Shown: positions 9,226 to 19,471 of the stretch, one piece after another
How the letters are laid out: each line of letters starts with the position of its first letter
Position numbering within the stretch: position 1 is the stretch's first letter
From: Streptomyces thinghirensis
GTDB taxonomy: Bacteria > Actinomycetota > Actinomycetia > Streptomycetales > Streptomycetaceae
Direction of reading: 5' to 3'
Length of the DNA stretch: 64,000 bases
NCBI GenBank assembly: GCA_021502835.1
Contig: JAKFGP010000058.1
Location: 248,001 to 312,000, forward strand
Made by a program: the position numbers and the translations under genes
The notes under the pieces: model-generated
The model's database searches: none
Seen by the model: the letters and a program-made list of their open reading frames with translations, nothing else
Told to the model about the DNA's origin: nothing

Positions 9226-10002
9226 ATGTACGACACCAGCACACGCAAGCGGGCACTGGCACTGGTGGCACAAGGACGGAGCCTGAACTCCGTCAGCAAA
9301 GAGACCGGCATATCTCGCGCCGCCATCCGCTCGTGGCAGACGCGCATCGAGCCTCTGCCACGTATGCGGCAGACCTCCTGCTCGCTGTGCGGTCCGACGG
9401 CCGATCCGCCTGAAGACAGAGCGGCATACTCCTACCTACTCGGCCTCTATCTCGGCGATGGCTGCATCAGTCCCGGCATGCGCTCGGGCTACTTCCTCCG
9501 GATCGCGTGCGCCAATGCGTGGCCCGGCCTCATCAATGCGTGCGCTACCGCCATCGAAGCCGTCAATCCCAGTGGGAAGGCGTACCGAGTCCGAGCCGTC
9601 GGATACACCTCTGTGGTCGGCTACAGCGGCCACTGGCCCTGCTTCTTCCCCCAACACGGCCCCGGAAAGAAGCACGACCGCCGGATTGTTCTCGCCCCTT
9701 GGCAACAGGCAATCGTCAACGCTCACCCCTGGGACTTCATCCGGGGCCTTGTCCACTCCGACGGCTGCCGTATCACCAACTGGACGACCCGACTCGTCGG
9801 CGGTGAGCGCAAGCGTTACGAATACCCTCGGTACCTCTTCGCCAACACGTCGACCGACATCGTCAGTCTCTTCACCACCGCCCTCGACCGCGTTGGCGTG
9901 GAGTGGAAGTCACTCAATCAAAGCCGCACGGCCGTCAACATCTCCGTAGCCCGCAAAGCCTCCGTAGCCCTCATGGACGCCCACGTCGGACCCAAGTACT
10001 GA
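9226..10002 (+). CDS. free-standing HTH plus LAGLIDADG homing-endonuclease-like protein
   Basis: A 258-residue protein in one intact frame. Residues about 5-40 form a resolvase/transposase-like helix-turn-helix (KRALALVAQG, SLNSVSKETGISRAAIRSW). A short CSLC segment follows (52-55). Then come two LAGLIDADG-type helices, LLGLYLGDG (71-79) and FIRGLVHSDG (171-180), each ending in the Asp-Gly that places the metal-binding acid. This spacing is that of a single-chain two-motif enzyme. Family members cut long DNA sites or act as maturases or regulators; I see no intron or intein around it. The ATG at 9226 gives a normal HTH N-terminus; an in-frame ATG further upstream, at 9193, lies next to the tRNA terminator. 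Convergent with pyk. Confidence 0.75.
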   Translation: MYDTSTRKRALALVAQGRSLNSVSKETGISRAAIRSWQTRIEPLPRMRQTSCSLCGPTADPPEDRAAYSYLLGLYLGDGCISPGMRSGYFLRIACANAWPGLINACATAIEAVNPSGKAYRVRAVGYTSVVGYSGHWPCFFPQHGPGKKHDRRIVLAPWQQAIVNAHPWDFIRGLVHSDGCRITNWTTRLVGGERKRYEYPRYLFANTSTDIVSLFTTALDRVGVEWKSLNQSRTAVNISVARKASVALMDAHVGPKY

Positions 10003-10014
10003 CGACCAACCGGC

Positions 10015-11453
10015 CTACCGGGGACTGTCGTCCTCCCGATGTGGTGCACCCGGACCAGATTGGTCGTGCCCGACACCCCGGGTGGCGAGCCGGCCGTGAT
10101 GACCACGACGTCGCCCTTCTCGCAGCGCCCGTAGCGGGTGAGGAGTTCGTCCACCTGGTCGACCATCGCGTCCGTGGAGTCCACGTGGGGGCCGAGGAAG
10201 GTCTCCACGCCCCAGGTCAGGCTGAGCTGTGAGCGTGTCGCCGGCTCGGGGGTGAAGGCGAGCAGCGGGATGGGTGAGCGGTAGCGGGAGAGGCGGCGGA
10301 CGGTGTCGCCGGACTGGGTGAAGGCGACCAGGTACCTCGCGCCGAGGAAGTCGCCGATCTCCGCCGCCGCGCGGGCGACGGCGCCGCCCTGGGTGCGGGG
10401 CTTGTTGCGCTCGGTCAGCGGGGGCAGGCCCTTGGCGAGGATGTCCTCCTCGGCCGCCTCGACGATCTTGGCCATCGTGCGCACCGTGTCGGTCGCGTGT
10501 TTGCCGACGCTCGTCTCGCCGGACAGCATGACGGCGTCCGTGCCGTCGATGACGGCGTTGGCGACGTCGGAGGCCTCGGCGCGGGTGGGCCGGGCGTTGT
10601 CGATCATGGAGTCGAGCATCTGGGTGGCGACGATGACGGGCTTGGCGTTGCGCTTGGCGAGTTTGATGGCGCGCTTTTGGACGATGGGGACCTGTTCGAG
10701 GGGCATTTCGACGCCGAGGTCGCCGCGGGCGACCATGATGCCGTCGAAGGCGGCGACGATGTCCTCGATGTTCTCGACGGCCTGCGGTTTCTCGACCTTG
10801 GCGATGACGGGGAGGCGGCGGCCCTCCTCGTCCATGATGCGGTGGACGTCGAGGACGTCGCGTCCGCTGCGGACGAAGGAGAGGGGCGATGACGTCGAAG
10901 CCGTTGCGCAGTGCCCAGCGCAGGTCGTCCTCGTCCTTCTTGGAGAGGGGCGGGGGACGGACACGGCGACGCCGGGGGAGGTTGAGCCCTTGTGGTCGGA
11001 GACCATGCCGCCCTCGATCACCGTCGTACGCACCCTGGGGCCGTCGACCTCGGTGACCTCCAGGCAGACCTTGCCGTCGTCGACGAGGACGCGTTCGCCG
11101 GGGGTGACGTCGGCGGCGAGGCCGGCGTAGGTGGTGCCGCAGGTGTGGCGGTCGCCGTGGACGCCTTCTTCGACGGTGATGGTGAAGGTGTCGCCGCGTT
11201 CAAGGAGTACGGGGCCTTCGGCGAAGTGGCCGAGCCGGATCTTCGGGCCCTGAAGGTCGGCGAGGGTGCCGACGCTGCGGCCGGTTTCGTCGGACGCCTT
11301 TCGGACTCGGTGGTAGCGCTCTTCGTGTTCGGCGTGGGTGCCGTGGCTGAAGTTGAAGCGGGCGATGTCCATGCCGGCATCGACCAGGTCCTTGATCTGG
11401 TCGTATGTGTCGGTGGCTGGCCCAAGAGTGCAGACGATTTTTGCTCGGCGCAT
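10015..11453 (-). CDS. pyk: pyruvate kinase
   Basis: Glycolytic enzyme that converts phosphoenolpyruvate and ADP to pyruvate and ATP in the cytoplasm; about 478 residues as reconstructed. It opens MRRAKIVCTLGPATDTYDQI and shows ARFNFSHGTH, the barrel motif VIAKVEKPQAVENI (active-site Lys), the metal and PEP-binding MVARGDLGVEMPLEQVP, and CATQMLDSM-like IVATQMLDSMI. The C-terminal regulatory domain ends TTNLVRVHHIG. Indels near 10890 and 10955 shift the frame out and back. A missing G near 10036 hides the true end: adding it gives EDDSPR and a TAG at 10015-10017, just clear of the convergent HTH/LAGLIDADG gene. Confidence 0.94.
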
Positions 11454-11591
11454 GGGTCGAGCCTATGACTTACCGACCGGTAGCGAATTGGCCACGCATG
11501 ACCACTCAACAACCTTTGAGTAAAGGGTTATTGACAAGTGTTGAATTGTGCGCCGAGCCGCTCCTATGAGCATTCGAATCGGCTCTCACCC

Positions 11592-11620
11592 TTGACAGGC
11601 GCCATGTTCAGGACAGAATC
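11592..11620 (+). promoter_or_regulatory. possible promoter for the 5'-nucleotidase gene
   Basis: A TTGACA at 11592-11597 is followed, after 17-18 bases, by AGAATC/GAATCT, a weak fit to the Streptomyces -10. It lies about 45 bases before the ATG at 11665. A second TTGACA at 11531 has no good -10 partner. The 11454-11664 gap also has to hold the divergent pyk promoter, which I could not locate. Confidence 0.35.
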
Positions 11621-11664
11621 TACGCGTCGCCAATGATGTTCACGGGTCACCGAGGAGAGTCAGC

Positions 11665-13479
11665 CATGCCGTTGAACCGCCGGAAGTTCCTGAGCAGGTC
11701 CGCCGTGACGGGGGCGGGTGTCGCGCTGGCCGGCGCGGCGGCGGCTCCGGCGGCCGGGGCGGTCCCCCGCGCACCGGGGCCGCGGGAAGCCGAAGCGGTA
11801 CGCGCTGACGGTGCTGGGCACCACCGACCTGCACGGGCACGTCTTCAACTGGGACTACTTCAAGGACGCCGAGTACGCGGACGCGGCGGGCAACGCCCAG
11901 GGCCTGGCCCGTGTCTCCACGCTGGTGAACCAGGTGCGTGAGGAGAAGGGCCGCCGCAACACGCTGCTGCTGGACGCGGGCGACACCATCCAGGGCACCC
12001 CGCTGACGTACTACTACGCGAAGGTCGACCCGATCACCGCCGAGGGCGGCCCGGTGCATCCGATGGCGCAGGCGATGAACGCGATCGGGTACGACGCGGT
12101 GGCGCTCGGCAATCACGAGTTCAACTACGGCATCGAGACGCTGCGGAAGTTCGAGGAGCAGTGCGATTTTCCGCTGCTCGGGGCGAACGCGGTGGACGCG
12201 AAAAACACTGAAGCCGGCGTTCCCGCCGTACTTCATGAAGACGTTCCGGGTGAAGGGCGCGCCGCCGGTGAAGGTGGCGGTGCTGGGGCTGACTAACCCG
12301 GGCATCGCGATCTGGGACAAGGCGTACGTGCAGGGGAAGCTGGCTTTCCCCGGTCTTGGAGGAGCAGGCGGCGAAGTGGGTGCCGAAGCTGCGTTCGATG
12401 GGTGCGGACGTGGTGGTGGTGTCGGCCCATTCCGGGTCGTCGGGCACGTCGTCCTACGGTGATCAGATCCCGTACGTCGAGAACGCGGCGGCCAATGTGG
12501 CCAGGCAGGTGCCGGGCATCGACGCGATCCTCGTGGGGCACGCGCACACGGAGATCGCGGAGCTGAAGGTCGTGAACGAGGAGACGGGGAAGACGGTCGT
12601 GCTGTCGGAGCCGCTGTGCTACGCCGAGCGGCTCACCCTCTTCGACTTCGAGCTGGTCTTCGAGCGGGGCCGCTGGCACGTGGAGTCGGTCAGGGCGTCG
12701 CTGCGGAACTCGAACACCGTCGAGGACGACCCCCCGGATCACGAAGCTGCTCACGGACGAGCACGCGAAGGTCGTGGCGTACGTCAACCAGGTGGTCGGC
12801 ACGGCCACCGGAGACACTGACGACGGTGGAGGCGCGCTACAAGGACGCGCCGATCATCGACCCTGATCACCAAGGTCCAGGAGGACGTGGTCAGGGAGGC
12901 GCTGGCGGGTACGGAGTACGCGTCGCTGCCGGTGCTGGCGCAGGCCTCGCCTTTCTCACGGACGTCCGAGATCCCGGCCGGGGACGTGACGATCCGGGAC
13001 CTGTCGAGCCTGTACGTGTACGACAACACCCTGGTGGCCAAGCTGATGACGGGAGCCCAGTTGCGGGCGTACCTGGAGTACTCGGCGGAGTACTACGTCC
13101 GGACGGCGGCCGGCGCGCCGGTGGACGTGGACAAGCTGACCAACGCGGGCGGCCGCCCGGATTACAACTACGACTACGTGTCGGGGCTGACGTACGAGAT
13201 CGACATCGCACAGGCTGCCGGGTCGCGTATCAAGAACCTGGCCCACGCCGGGGCTCCGCTGGACGACGCGCGGCAGTTCGTGCTGGCGGTGAACAACTAC
13301 CGGGCCAACGGCGGTGGCGCGTTCCCCGCACGTGGCGTCGGCCAGGGAGCTGTGGGCGGAGTCGACGGAGATCCGTACGCGGATCGCCGAGTGGGCGACG
13401 GCGAAGGGGTGTGCTGGACCCGAAGGACTTCGCGTCCGTCGGCTGGTCGTTGACGCGGGACGGTGTGCCGGTGTTCTGA
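11665..13479 (+). CDS. Tat-exported bifunctional metallophosphatase/5'-nucleotidase
   Basis: Secreted two-domain enzyme of about 600 residues that dephosphorylates nucleotides outside the cell. The ATG at 11665 follows GAGGAG by 8 bases. The N-terminus (PLNRRKFLSRSAVTGAGVA) is a twin-arginine signal. The metallophosphatase domain shows all metal motifs: TDLHGH, DAGDTIQGTP, GNHEFNYG, SAHSG and GHAHTE. The C-terminal 5'-nucleotidase domain contains the substrate-stacking YDNTLVAKLMTGAQLR and YRANGGGAFP regions. At least seven indels break the frame (for example near 11775, 12210, 12350, 12735, 12815, 12865 and 13330), yet the order of motifs is complete. Phosphate scavenging is the likely role. 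Confidence 0.88.
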
Positions 13480-14913
13480 GTCCGTTCTGGTCGGGGCAGC
13501 CTCCAGATTCCGTCCGCCAGTGGGGTGAGCGTCCGGTGCCGGCGCGCGGCCGGGATCCGGGGCTGTCCGTGTTCGAGGCCGAAGGTGGTGAAGGCGGTGC
13601 GGCCGGGCAGCGGGTAGGGCTCCTGTCCGGTCAGGTCGTTGAGGATGGTCGCGCTGCGCCAGGCGGCGAGGCCGAGGTCGGGGGCGCCGACTCCGTGGGT
13701 GTGTGTTTCGGCGTTCTGGACGTAGACCCGGCCGGTGACGGAGGGGTCGAGGACGAGGCGGAAGCGTTCGTCGACGCGGGGGCGTTCGTGGCTGTCGCGC
13801 CGCATGTGGGGGTCGAGTCCGGCGAGGACGCGGCCGAGGGGGCGTTCTCGGTAGCCGGTGGCGAGGACGACGGCGCCGGTGGTGAGGCGGGTGCGGGTCT
13901 GCTGCTGGGCGTGTTCGAGGTGCAGTTCGACTTTGGTGGTGGCGATGCGGCCGGCGGTGCGGACGTGGACGCCGGGGGTGAGGACGGTGTCGGGCCAGCC
14001 GCCGTCGAGGGTGCGCCGGTAGAGCTCGTCGTGGATGGCGGCGGTGGTGTCGGCGTCGATGCCCTTGTGGAGTTGCCATTGGGAGGCGACGAGCCGGTCG
14101 CGGACGGTTCGGCCAGGCCGTGGAAGTAGCGGGTGTAGTCGGGGGTGAAGTGCTCCAGGCCGAGTTTGGAGTACTCCATGGGCGCGAAGGCCTCGGTGCG
14201 GCCGAGCCAGTGCAGTCTTTTCGCGGCCGGGGGCCGGTGGCGGAGCAGGTCGAGGAAGATCTCCGCGCCGGACTGGCCGGTGCCGATGACGGTGATGTGT
14301 TCGGCGGCGAGGAGTGTCTCGCGGTGGTCGAGGTAGTCGGCGGCATGGACGACGGGGACGCCGGGGGCGTCGACGAGGGGTCTGAGCGGGTCGGGGACGT
14401 AGGGCTCGGTGCCGACGCCGAGGACGACGTTGCGGGTGTGTGCGGCCGAGGGCCTCGGCCTCTCCGTCGGCGTCGAGTTGGGTGTAGTCGACTTCGAAGA
14501 GGTCGCGTTCGGGGTTCCAGCGGACGGCGTCGACCTGGTGGTGGAAGTGGAGGGTGGGGAGGTTTTCGGCGACCCAGCGGCAGTACGCGTCGTATTCGGC
14601 GCGCTGGATGTGGAAGCGTTCGGCGAAGTAGAAGGGGAAGAGGCGTTCTCGGGCCCGGAGGTGGTTGAGGAAGGTCCAGGGGCTGGCCGGGTCGGCGAGG
14701 GGTGACCAGGTCGGCGAGAAAGGGCACTTGGACGCGTGCGCCTCCGATGAGCAGGCCGGGGGTGCCAGTGGAACGCGGGGCGCTGGTCGTAGAAGACGGT
14801 GTCGAGGCCGGTGAGGGGTCGGCGAGCGCGGCGAGGGAGAGGTTGAAGGGGCCGATGCCGATGCCGACGAGGTCGCGGAGGGCGTCGGGCGCGGGGTGCG
14901 GGGTGGTGTTCAT
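13480..14913 (-). CDS. lysine/ornithine N-hydroxylase (SidA/IucD/PvdA family monooxygenase)
   Basis: Flavin monooxygenase that puts a hydroxyl on the terminal amine of lysine, ornithine or a diamine, the first step toward hydroxamate metal chelators. The start ATG at 14913 overlaps the stop of the upstream decarboxylase (ATGA). Visible motifs: FAD-binding GIGIGPFNLSLAAL, the substrate/FAD loop GLLIGGARVQVPFLADLVT, NADPH-binding GTGQSGAEIFLDLL, and ATGYRERPLG near the C-terminus. Frame changes lie near 14810, 14690, 14450 and 14070. The 3' end is unresolved: no minus-strand stop exists in any frame between 13480 and 13600, so either the gene overlaps the nucleotidase or an error hides the stop. 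It forms an operon with the decarboxylase. Confidence 0.82.
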
Positions 14914-16294
14914 CGCGGGGCGGGTCCTTCCGGGGGTTTTCCACACGGGTCACGAGGGTCAGGAGGGCGGCCAGGTCGTCGGGCCGGGTGTGGGGGTTGA
15001 GCAGGGTCGCCTTGAGCCAGAGCCGGCCGTCGGCGCGGGCGCGGCCGAGGACGGCGCCGCCGGTGGTGAGCAGGGCGCGGCGTACGGCGGCGACGGCTTC
15101 GTCGGTGGCGTGGGCGGGTCGGAACAGCACGGTGCTGATGGTGGGCGGGGCGTGCAGTTCGAAGTCGGGGTGGTCGTGGACGAGGGTGGCGAACCGTTCG
15201 GCGAGAAGGCAGACGTCGTCGACGAGTGCGCCGATGCCGCCGCGTCCGAGGGTTTTGAGGGTGACGGCGATTTTGAGGATGTCGGGGCGGCGGCTGGTGC
15301 GCGGGGAGCGGCCGAGGAGGTCGGGGAGTCCGGCGTCGGTGTCGTCGCCGGCGTTGGGAGGTAGTGCGCGCGGTGGTGGAGCGCGGCGAGGTCGGCGGCG
15401 TCCGCGACGACGGTGAGGAGGCCGGCGGCGATCGGCTGCCAGCCGAGTTTGTGCAGGTCGAGGGCGACGGTGTGGGCGGCGTCCAGTCCGGCCAGTTTGG
15501 GTCGGTGGCGGTCGCTGAAGAGGAGGCCTGCGCCGTAGGCGGCGTCCACGTGCAGGCGGGCGTCGTGGGCGGCGCAGCGGTCGGCGATTTCGGGCAGGGG
15601 GTCGATGAGTCCTGCGTCGGTGGTGCCGGCGGTGGCGACGACGAGGTGCGGTCCGGGGACCTGGGTGAGGGCTTCGTCGAGGGCGGCGGGGTCGAGGGTG
15701 CCGGCGGGGGCGGGGACGACGACGGGTTCGGGCAGGCCAAGGAGCCAGGCGGCGCGGGGCACCGAGTGGTGGGCGTTGGCTCCGTGGATGAGCCGCAGGC
15801 CCGCGCCGTGTGCTTCGCGGGCGAGCAGGACGGCGAGTTGGTTGGACTCGGTGCCGCCGGTGGTGACGAGGGCGTCGGCGGCGCCGGTCTCCCGGGCCAG
15901 GGTGCGGGTGACGAGGGTTTCCAGCGCGGAGGCGGCGGGTGCCTGGTCCCAGGAGTCGAGGGACGGGTTGAGGACGCTAGCGGCGAGGTCGGCGGCTGCG
16001 GCGACGGCGAGGGGCGGGCCGTGCAGGTGGGCGGCGCACAGCGGGTGGGCGGGGTCGGCGGCGCCCTCGGCCAGGGCGGTGACCAGGACGCGGAGTGCCT
16101 CGGGTTCGCCGAGGTCGGGCAGGATCTCGCCGGTCGCGTCCGCCACCCGGGCGGCGACGGTGTCCGGGCCGCCCGCGGGCAGTGGTCCTCCGCGGGTGGC
16201 GGCGCCGGTGCGCAGCGCGTCGAGCACGGTGTCGAGCAGGGGCCGCAGGGCGTCGGGGGCCGTGCGGGCCCGAGGCGAGGGGCGGCAGGGCCAT
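14910..16294 (-). CDS. PLP-dependent group II amino-acid decarboxylase (diaminobutyrate/lysine type)
   Basis: Cytoplasmic pyridoxal-phosphate enzyme that removes CO2 from a basic amino acid; about 460 residues. Motifs: NPSLDSWDQAPAA, TTGGTESNQLA (PLP phosphate region), HHSVPRAAWLLG, VDAAYGAG, and the Schiff-base lysine in LDLHKLGWQP. It resembles DesA and L-2,4-diaminobutyrate decarboxylases. The ATG at 16294 follows GGAGGAC; a frame change within the first 15 codons separates it from the long open frame starting LDALRTGAA. Further changes lie near 15360 and 14940. Its stop overlaps the start of the N-hydroxylase, so a decarboxylate-then-hydroxylate order (as DesA-DesB for cadaverine) is inferred. 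No siderophore synthetase is next to it. Confidence 0.85.
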
Positions 16295-16333
16295 GGCTGT
16301 CCTCCGGGCGTGGGGACGAGGGAGTTCCAGCTT

Positions 16334-16353
16334 GTACGCGGATGTGCGCGTAC
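16334..16353. promoter_or_regulatory. inverted repeat upstream of the decarboxylase/N-hydroxylase operon
   Basis: A perfect 7-bp inverted repeat, GTACGCG-GATGTG-CGCGTAC, lies 40-60 bases before the decarboxylase ATG and after the pepN stop. The position suits an operator. It does not match the DmdR/IdeR iron-box consensus as I know it (TTAGGTTAGGCTAACCTAA), so iron control is not supported by sequence. Confidence 0.4.
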
Positions 16354-16372
16354 GCCCGGACAGCAGCCAAGA

Positions 16373-18927
16373 TCACAACCCGAAGGGGTATCCGCGGCCG
16401 GTCCCCGGGGTCGGGGGGCCGGCCGCGTCCGTCAGTGCGTCCGCTTCCCGTACTCGCAGGGCGCGGGCCAGGTCGTCGAGTTGGTCGGCGAGCTTGCGGC
16501 GCAGGGCGGGGATCGGGTCGGCGTCGGTCAGGCAGTCCTGGCCGAGGCGCAGGTTGTCGTCGTCGACGGCGTGGACGGGGAAGGCCCAGCGGCCGGCGGC
16601 GTCGGCGATGGCGGGGCCGCGGCGGGCGGCGACGGCGACCGCCTCGGCGTAGTAGCGCGGTACGTAGTCCCGTACGAGGTCGGCCTGTTCGGGCTGCCAG
16701 AAGCCCTGGGCGGTGGCGGTGAAGAGGTAGTTGGAGAGGTCGTCGGTGGCGAACATGGCTTCCCAGGCGCGGCTCTTGGCCTCGGGGTCGGGCAGCGCGG
16801 CGCGGCAGCGGGCGGCGCCTTCCTGGCCGGTGGCGCTCGGGTCGCGTTCGAGTTCGGCGGTGATGGCCCTCTCGTCGGTGGCGCCGAGGACGGAGAGGCG
16901 GGTGAGGATGCGCCAGCGCAGTTCGGGGTCGAGTTCGGGGCCGCCGGGGACGGTGCCGTCGGCGAGCCAGGCGGCGATGGTGTCGGGGTGGGCGGCGGTG
17001 GCGATGCGGTGGCGTACGGCGATGAGGCGCAGGCCGGGGTGGTCGCCGTCCTCGGTGCGGCGGATGAGGTCGCGGCACAGGTCGGTGAGGGTGGCGAGGG
17101 CGGCGGGCCGCTGTTCGGGGGTGACGTAGCGGTCGGCGGCCTGGGCGGAGGCGAAGGCGAGGACGCCGTCGACGAGGGCGAGGTCGGTCTCAATACGGGA
17201 GGTGGGTGCGGGCGATGTCCAGGTAGGCGCGGGCGGGGAGTTCGCCGTCGCGGACGGCGTCGCGCAGGGCGTTCCAGACGACGGCGCGGGTGAGCGGGTC
17301 GGGCAGGCCGGACAGGCCGGTGCGCAGGGCTTCGAAGGACTCGGTGTCGAAGCGGATCTTGGCGTAGCTCAGGTCGCCGTCGTTGAGGACGACGAGGGCG
17401 GGGCGCTTGCCGATGGGCCGGGGTTCGGCCCGGGGCACGTCGAGGTCGAGGCGTTCGCGCAGGTGAGCCGGCCCTCGTCGGTGAGGTCCTGGTCGTAGAG
17501 GCCGACGGCGATGCGGTGGGGCCGGGTGCCGGTGCGGTCGACCGTGAGTGCGCGGCTGCCGTTGTCGCCGGTGACGCGCGGGGCGAGGGTGTCGACGCCG
17601 GTGGTGCGCAGCCAGGCGTCGGCCCAGGCGTGGACGTCGCGGTCGGTGGCGGCGGCGAGGAGTCGATGGAAGTCGGCGAGGGTGGCGTTGGCGAACTTGT
17701 GCCGCTCGAAGTGGATGTTGATGCCGGCGAGGAAGTCCTCTCGCCGAGCCAGGTGACGAGTTGCCGCAGGGCGGAGGCGCCCTTGGCGTAGGAGATGCCG
17801 TCGAAGTTGAGGAGGGCGGAGGCGGTGTCCTCGACGTTCTCGGGGGCGACGGGGTGGGTGGTGGGGCGCTGGTCGGCGTCGTAGCCCCAGGGCTTGCGGG
17901 TGACGCCGAAGTCGGTCCAGGTCTCGGTGAAGCGGGTGGCCTCGGCGGTGGTCTGGTAGCCCATGTACTCGGCGAAGGACTCGTTCAGCCAGATGTCGTC
18001 CCACCACCGGAGGGTGACGAGGTCGCCGAACCATATGTGGGCCATCTCGTGGGCGATGACCATGGCGCGGGTCTGCCGCTGGGTGTCGGTGACGGCGGAC
18101 CGGAAGACGAACTCGTCGCGGAAGGTGACCAGGCCCGGGGTTCTCCATGGCGCCGGCGTTGAACTCGGGGACGAACGCCTGGTCGTAGGAGTCGAAGGGG
18201 TAGGGCTCGGTGAACTCTCGTGGTACCGGTCGAAGCAGCCGCGGGTGACTTCGAACAGTTCTTCGGCGTCGGCGTCCAGGTGGGGGGCGAGGGAGCGGCG
18301 GCAGTGGATGCCGAAGGGCAGGCCGCGGTGTTCGGTGCGCACGGAGTGCCAGGGGCCGGCGGCGACGGCGACGAGGTAGGTGGAGACCGGCGGTGTGGTG
18401 GCGGCCTTCCAGTGGCCTTCGCCGGTGTGCTCGGTGACGCCGTTGGAGAGGACGGTCCAGTCCTGGGGTGCCGTGACGGTCAGGTCGAAGACGGCCTTGA
18501 GGTCGGGCTGGTCGAAGGCGGCGAAGACGCGCTGGACGTCGTCCAGGAACAGCTGCGTGTAGACGTAGGTCTCGCCGTCGGCGGGGTCGGTGAAGCGGTG
18601 CATGCCCTCGCCGGTGCTGGAGTAGCGCATGGCCGCCTCGACGCGCAGCTCGTGCTCGCCGGGGGTGAGGTTCTTCAGCGCCAGCCGGTTCTCGTCGAGG
18701 GTGTCCGGGTCGAGGGGTGTCCGTCCAGGGTGGCGGTGCGCAGCTCGGCGGGCTTGGACCTCGACGAAGGTGTCCGTGGTGTCCGTGTCGTCGCGGACGG
18801 TGAACCGGATGACGGTGCGGGAGTCGAAGGTCTCGTCCCCACGGGTCAGATCGAGGTCGATCGCGTAGTGGTGGACGTCGAGGAGCCGGGCACGGGTCTG
18901 CGCTTCGTCGCGCGTCAGTACGGACAT
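16373..18927 (-). CDS. pepN: aminopeptidase N (M1 zinc metallopeptidase)
   Basis: Cytoplasmic exopeptidase of about 850 residues that removes N-terminal residues from peptides. It begins SVLTRDEAQTRARLLDVHHY and has the M1 N-terminal beta domain, the substrate motif GAMENPGLVTFRDE, and the zinc site HEMAHIWFGDLVT with the distal glutamate in WLNESFAEYMG. The C-terminal ERAP1-like helical domain runs to AAGPPTPGTGRGYPFGL at the TGA at 16373. Frame changes lie near 18710, 18225, 18140, 17735, 17460 and 17190. The start at 18927 was chosen because the homologous MSVLTRDEA begins there; an in-frame ATG three codons earlier is possible. Confidence 0.92.
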
Positions 18928-19060
18928 GCACGACATGCTGCCTGATGCCGTCGGCAGCGCACAGAGGCGGATGGGTACGCGGATTATGTCCGGTCCGTAC
19001 GAGGCCGCCGCGCCCCCGGCGTGCGTCCCCCCGTGGGCGAGGGGCGCGAGGAGGCGGGGC

Positions 19061-19427
19061 TCAGCCGGAGGCCGGGGCCGTGCCGTTGCCGTTCTCGTTG
19101 CCGTTGCCGTTTGCTCTCCGCGATGCGCTCGTGGTGGTGGATCACCTCGGCGATGATGAAGTTCAGAACTTCTCGGCGAACGCAGGGTCCAGTTTGGCGC
19201 TCTCGGCGAGGGCCTGCAGCCGGGCGATCTGCTTCGCCTCACGCGCCGGATCGGCGGGCGGCAGCTGGTGCCCGGCTTTGAGGTGGCCGACCTGCTGGGT
19301 GCACTTGAAGCGCTCGGCGAGCATGGACGACGGCCGCGTCGATGTTGTCGATGCTGTCCCGCAGCCGGGCCAGTTCCTCGCGGACGGCGGGGTCGACGGC
19401 ACCGGTACCGGTGTGGCTGGTGGTCAT
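19061..19427 (-). CDS. chorismate mutase, AroQ class
   Basis: Small helical enzyme of about 120 residues that turns chorismate into prephenate for phenylalanine and tyrosine synthesis. The AroQ signature is clear: LARLRDSIDNIDAAVVHMLAERF, then TQQVGHLKA with the catalytic lysine region, and AKLDPAFAEKFLNFIIAEVI. Frame changes near 19325, 19160 and 19110 break it. The corrected frame ends in a Gly/Asn-rich tail (ANGNGNENGNG, APASG) at the stop 19061-19063. The tail is encoded by GTTGCC-type repeats on the plus strand. It is separate from the trp genes 22 kb away but uses the same precursor. Confidence 0.85.
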
Positions 19428-19471
19428 GGGCGCCAACCCTACGGGCGGGCCCCGGGCCGTCGCAGTCCGTC

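Noticed and set aside
13480..16294. A complete desferrioxamine-type siderophore cluster
   Set aside because: Only decarboxylase and N-hydroxylase are present; acyltransferase, NIS synthetase, exporter and iron-box are not seen.
15364..16722. A plus-strand Gly/Val-rich open frame of about 450 codons opposite the decarboxylase
   Set aside because: It is antisense to clear decarboxylase and pepN coding sequence and has the composition expected of a high-GC shadow frame, with no recognisable domain.
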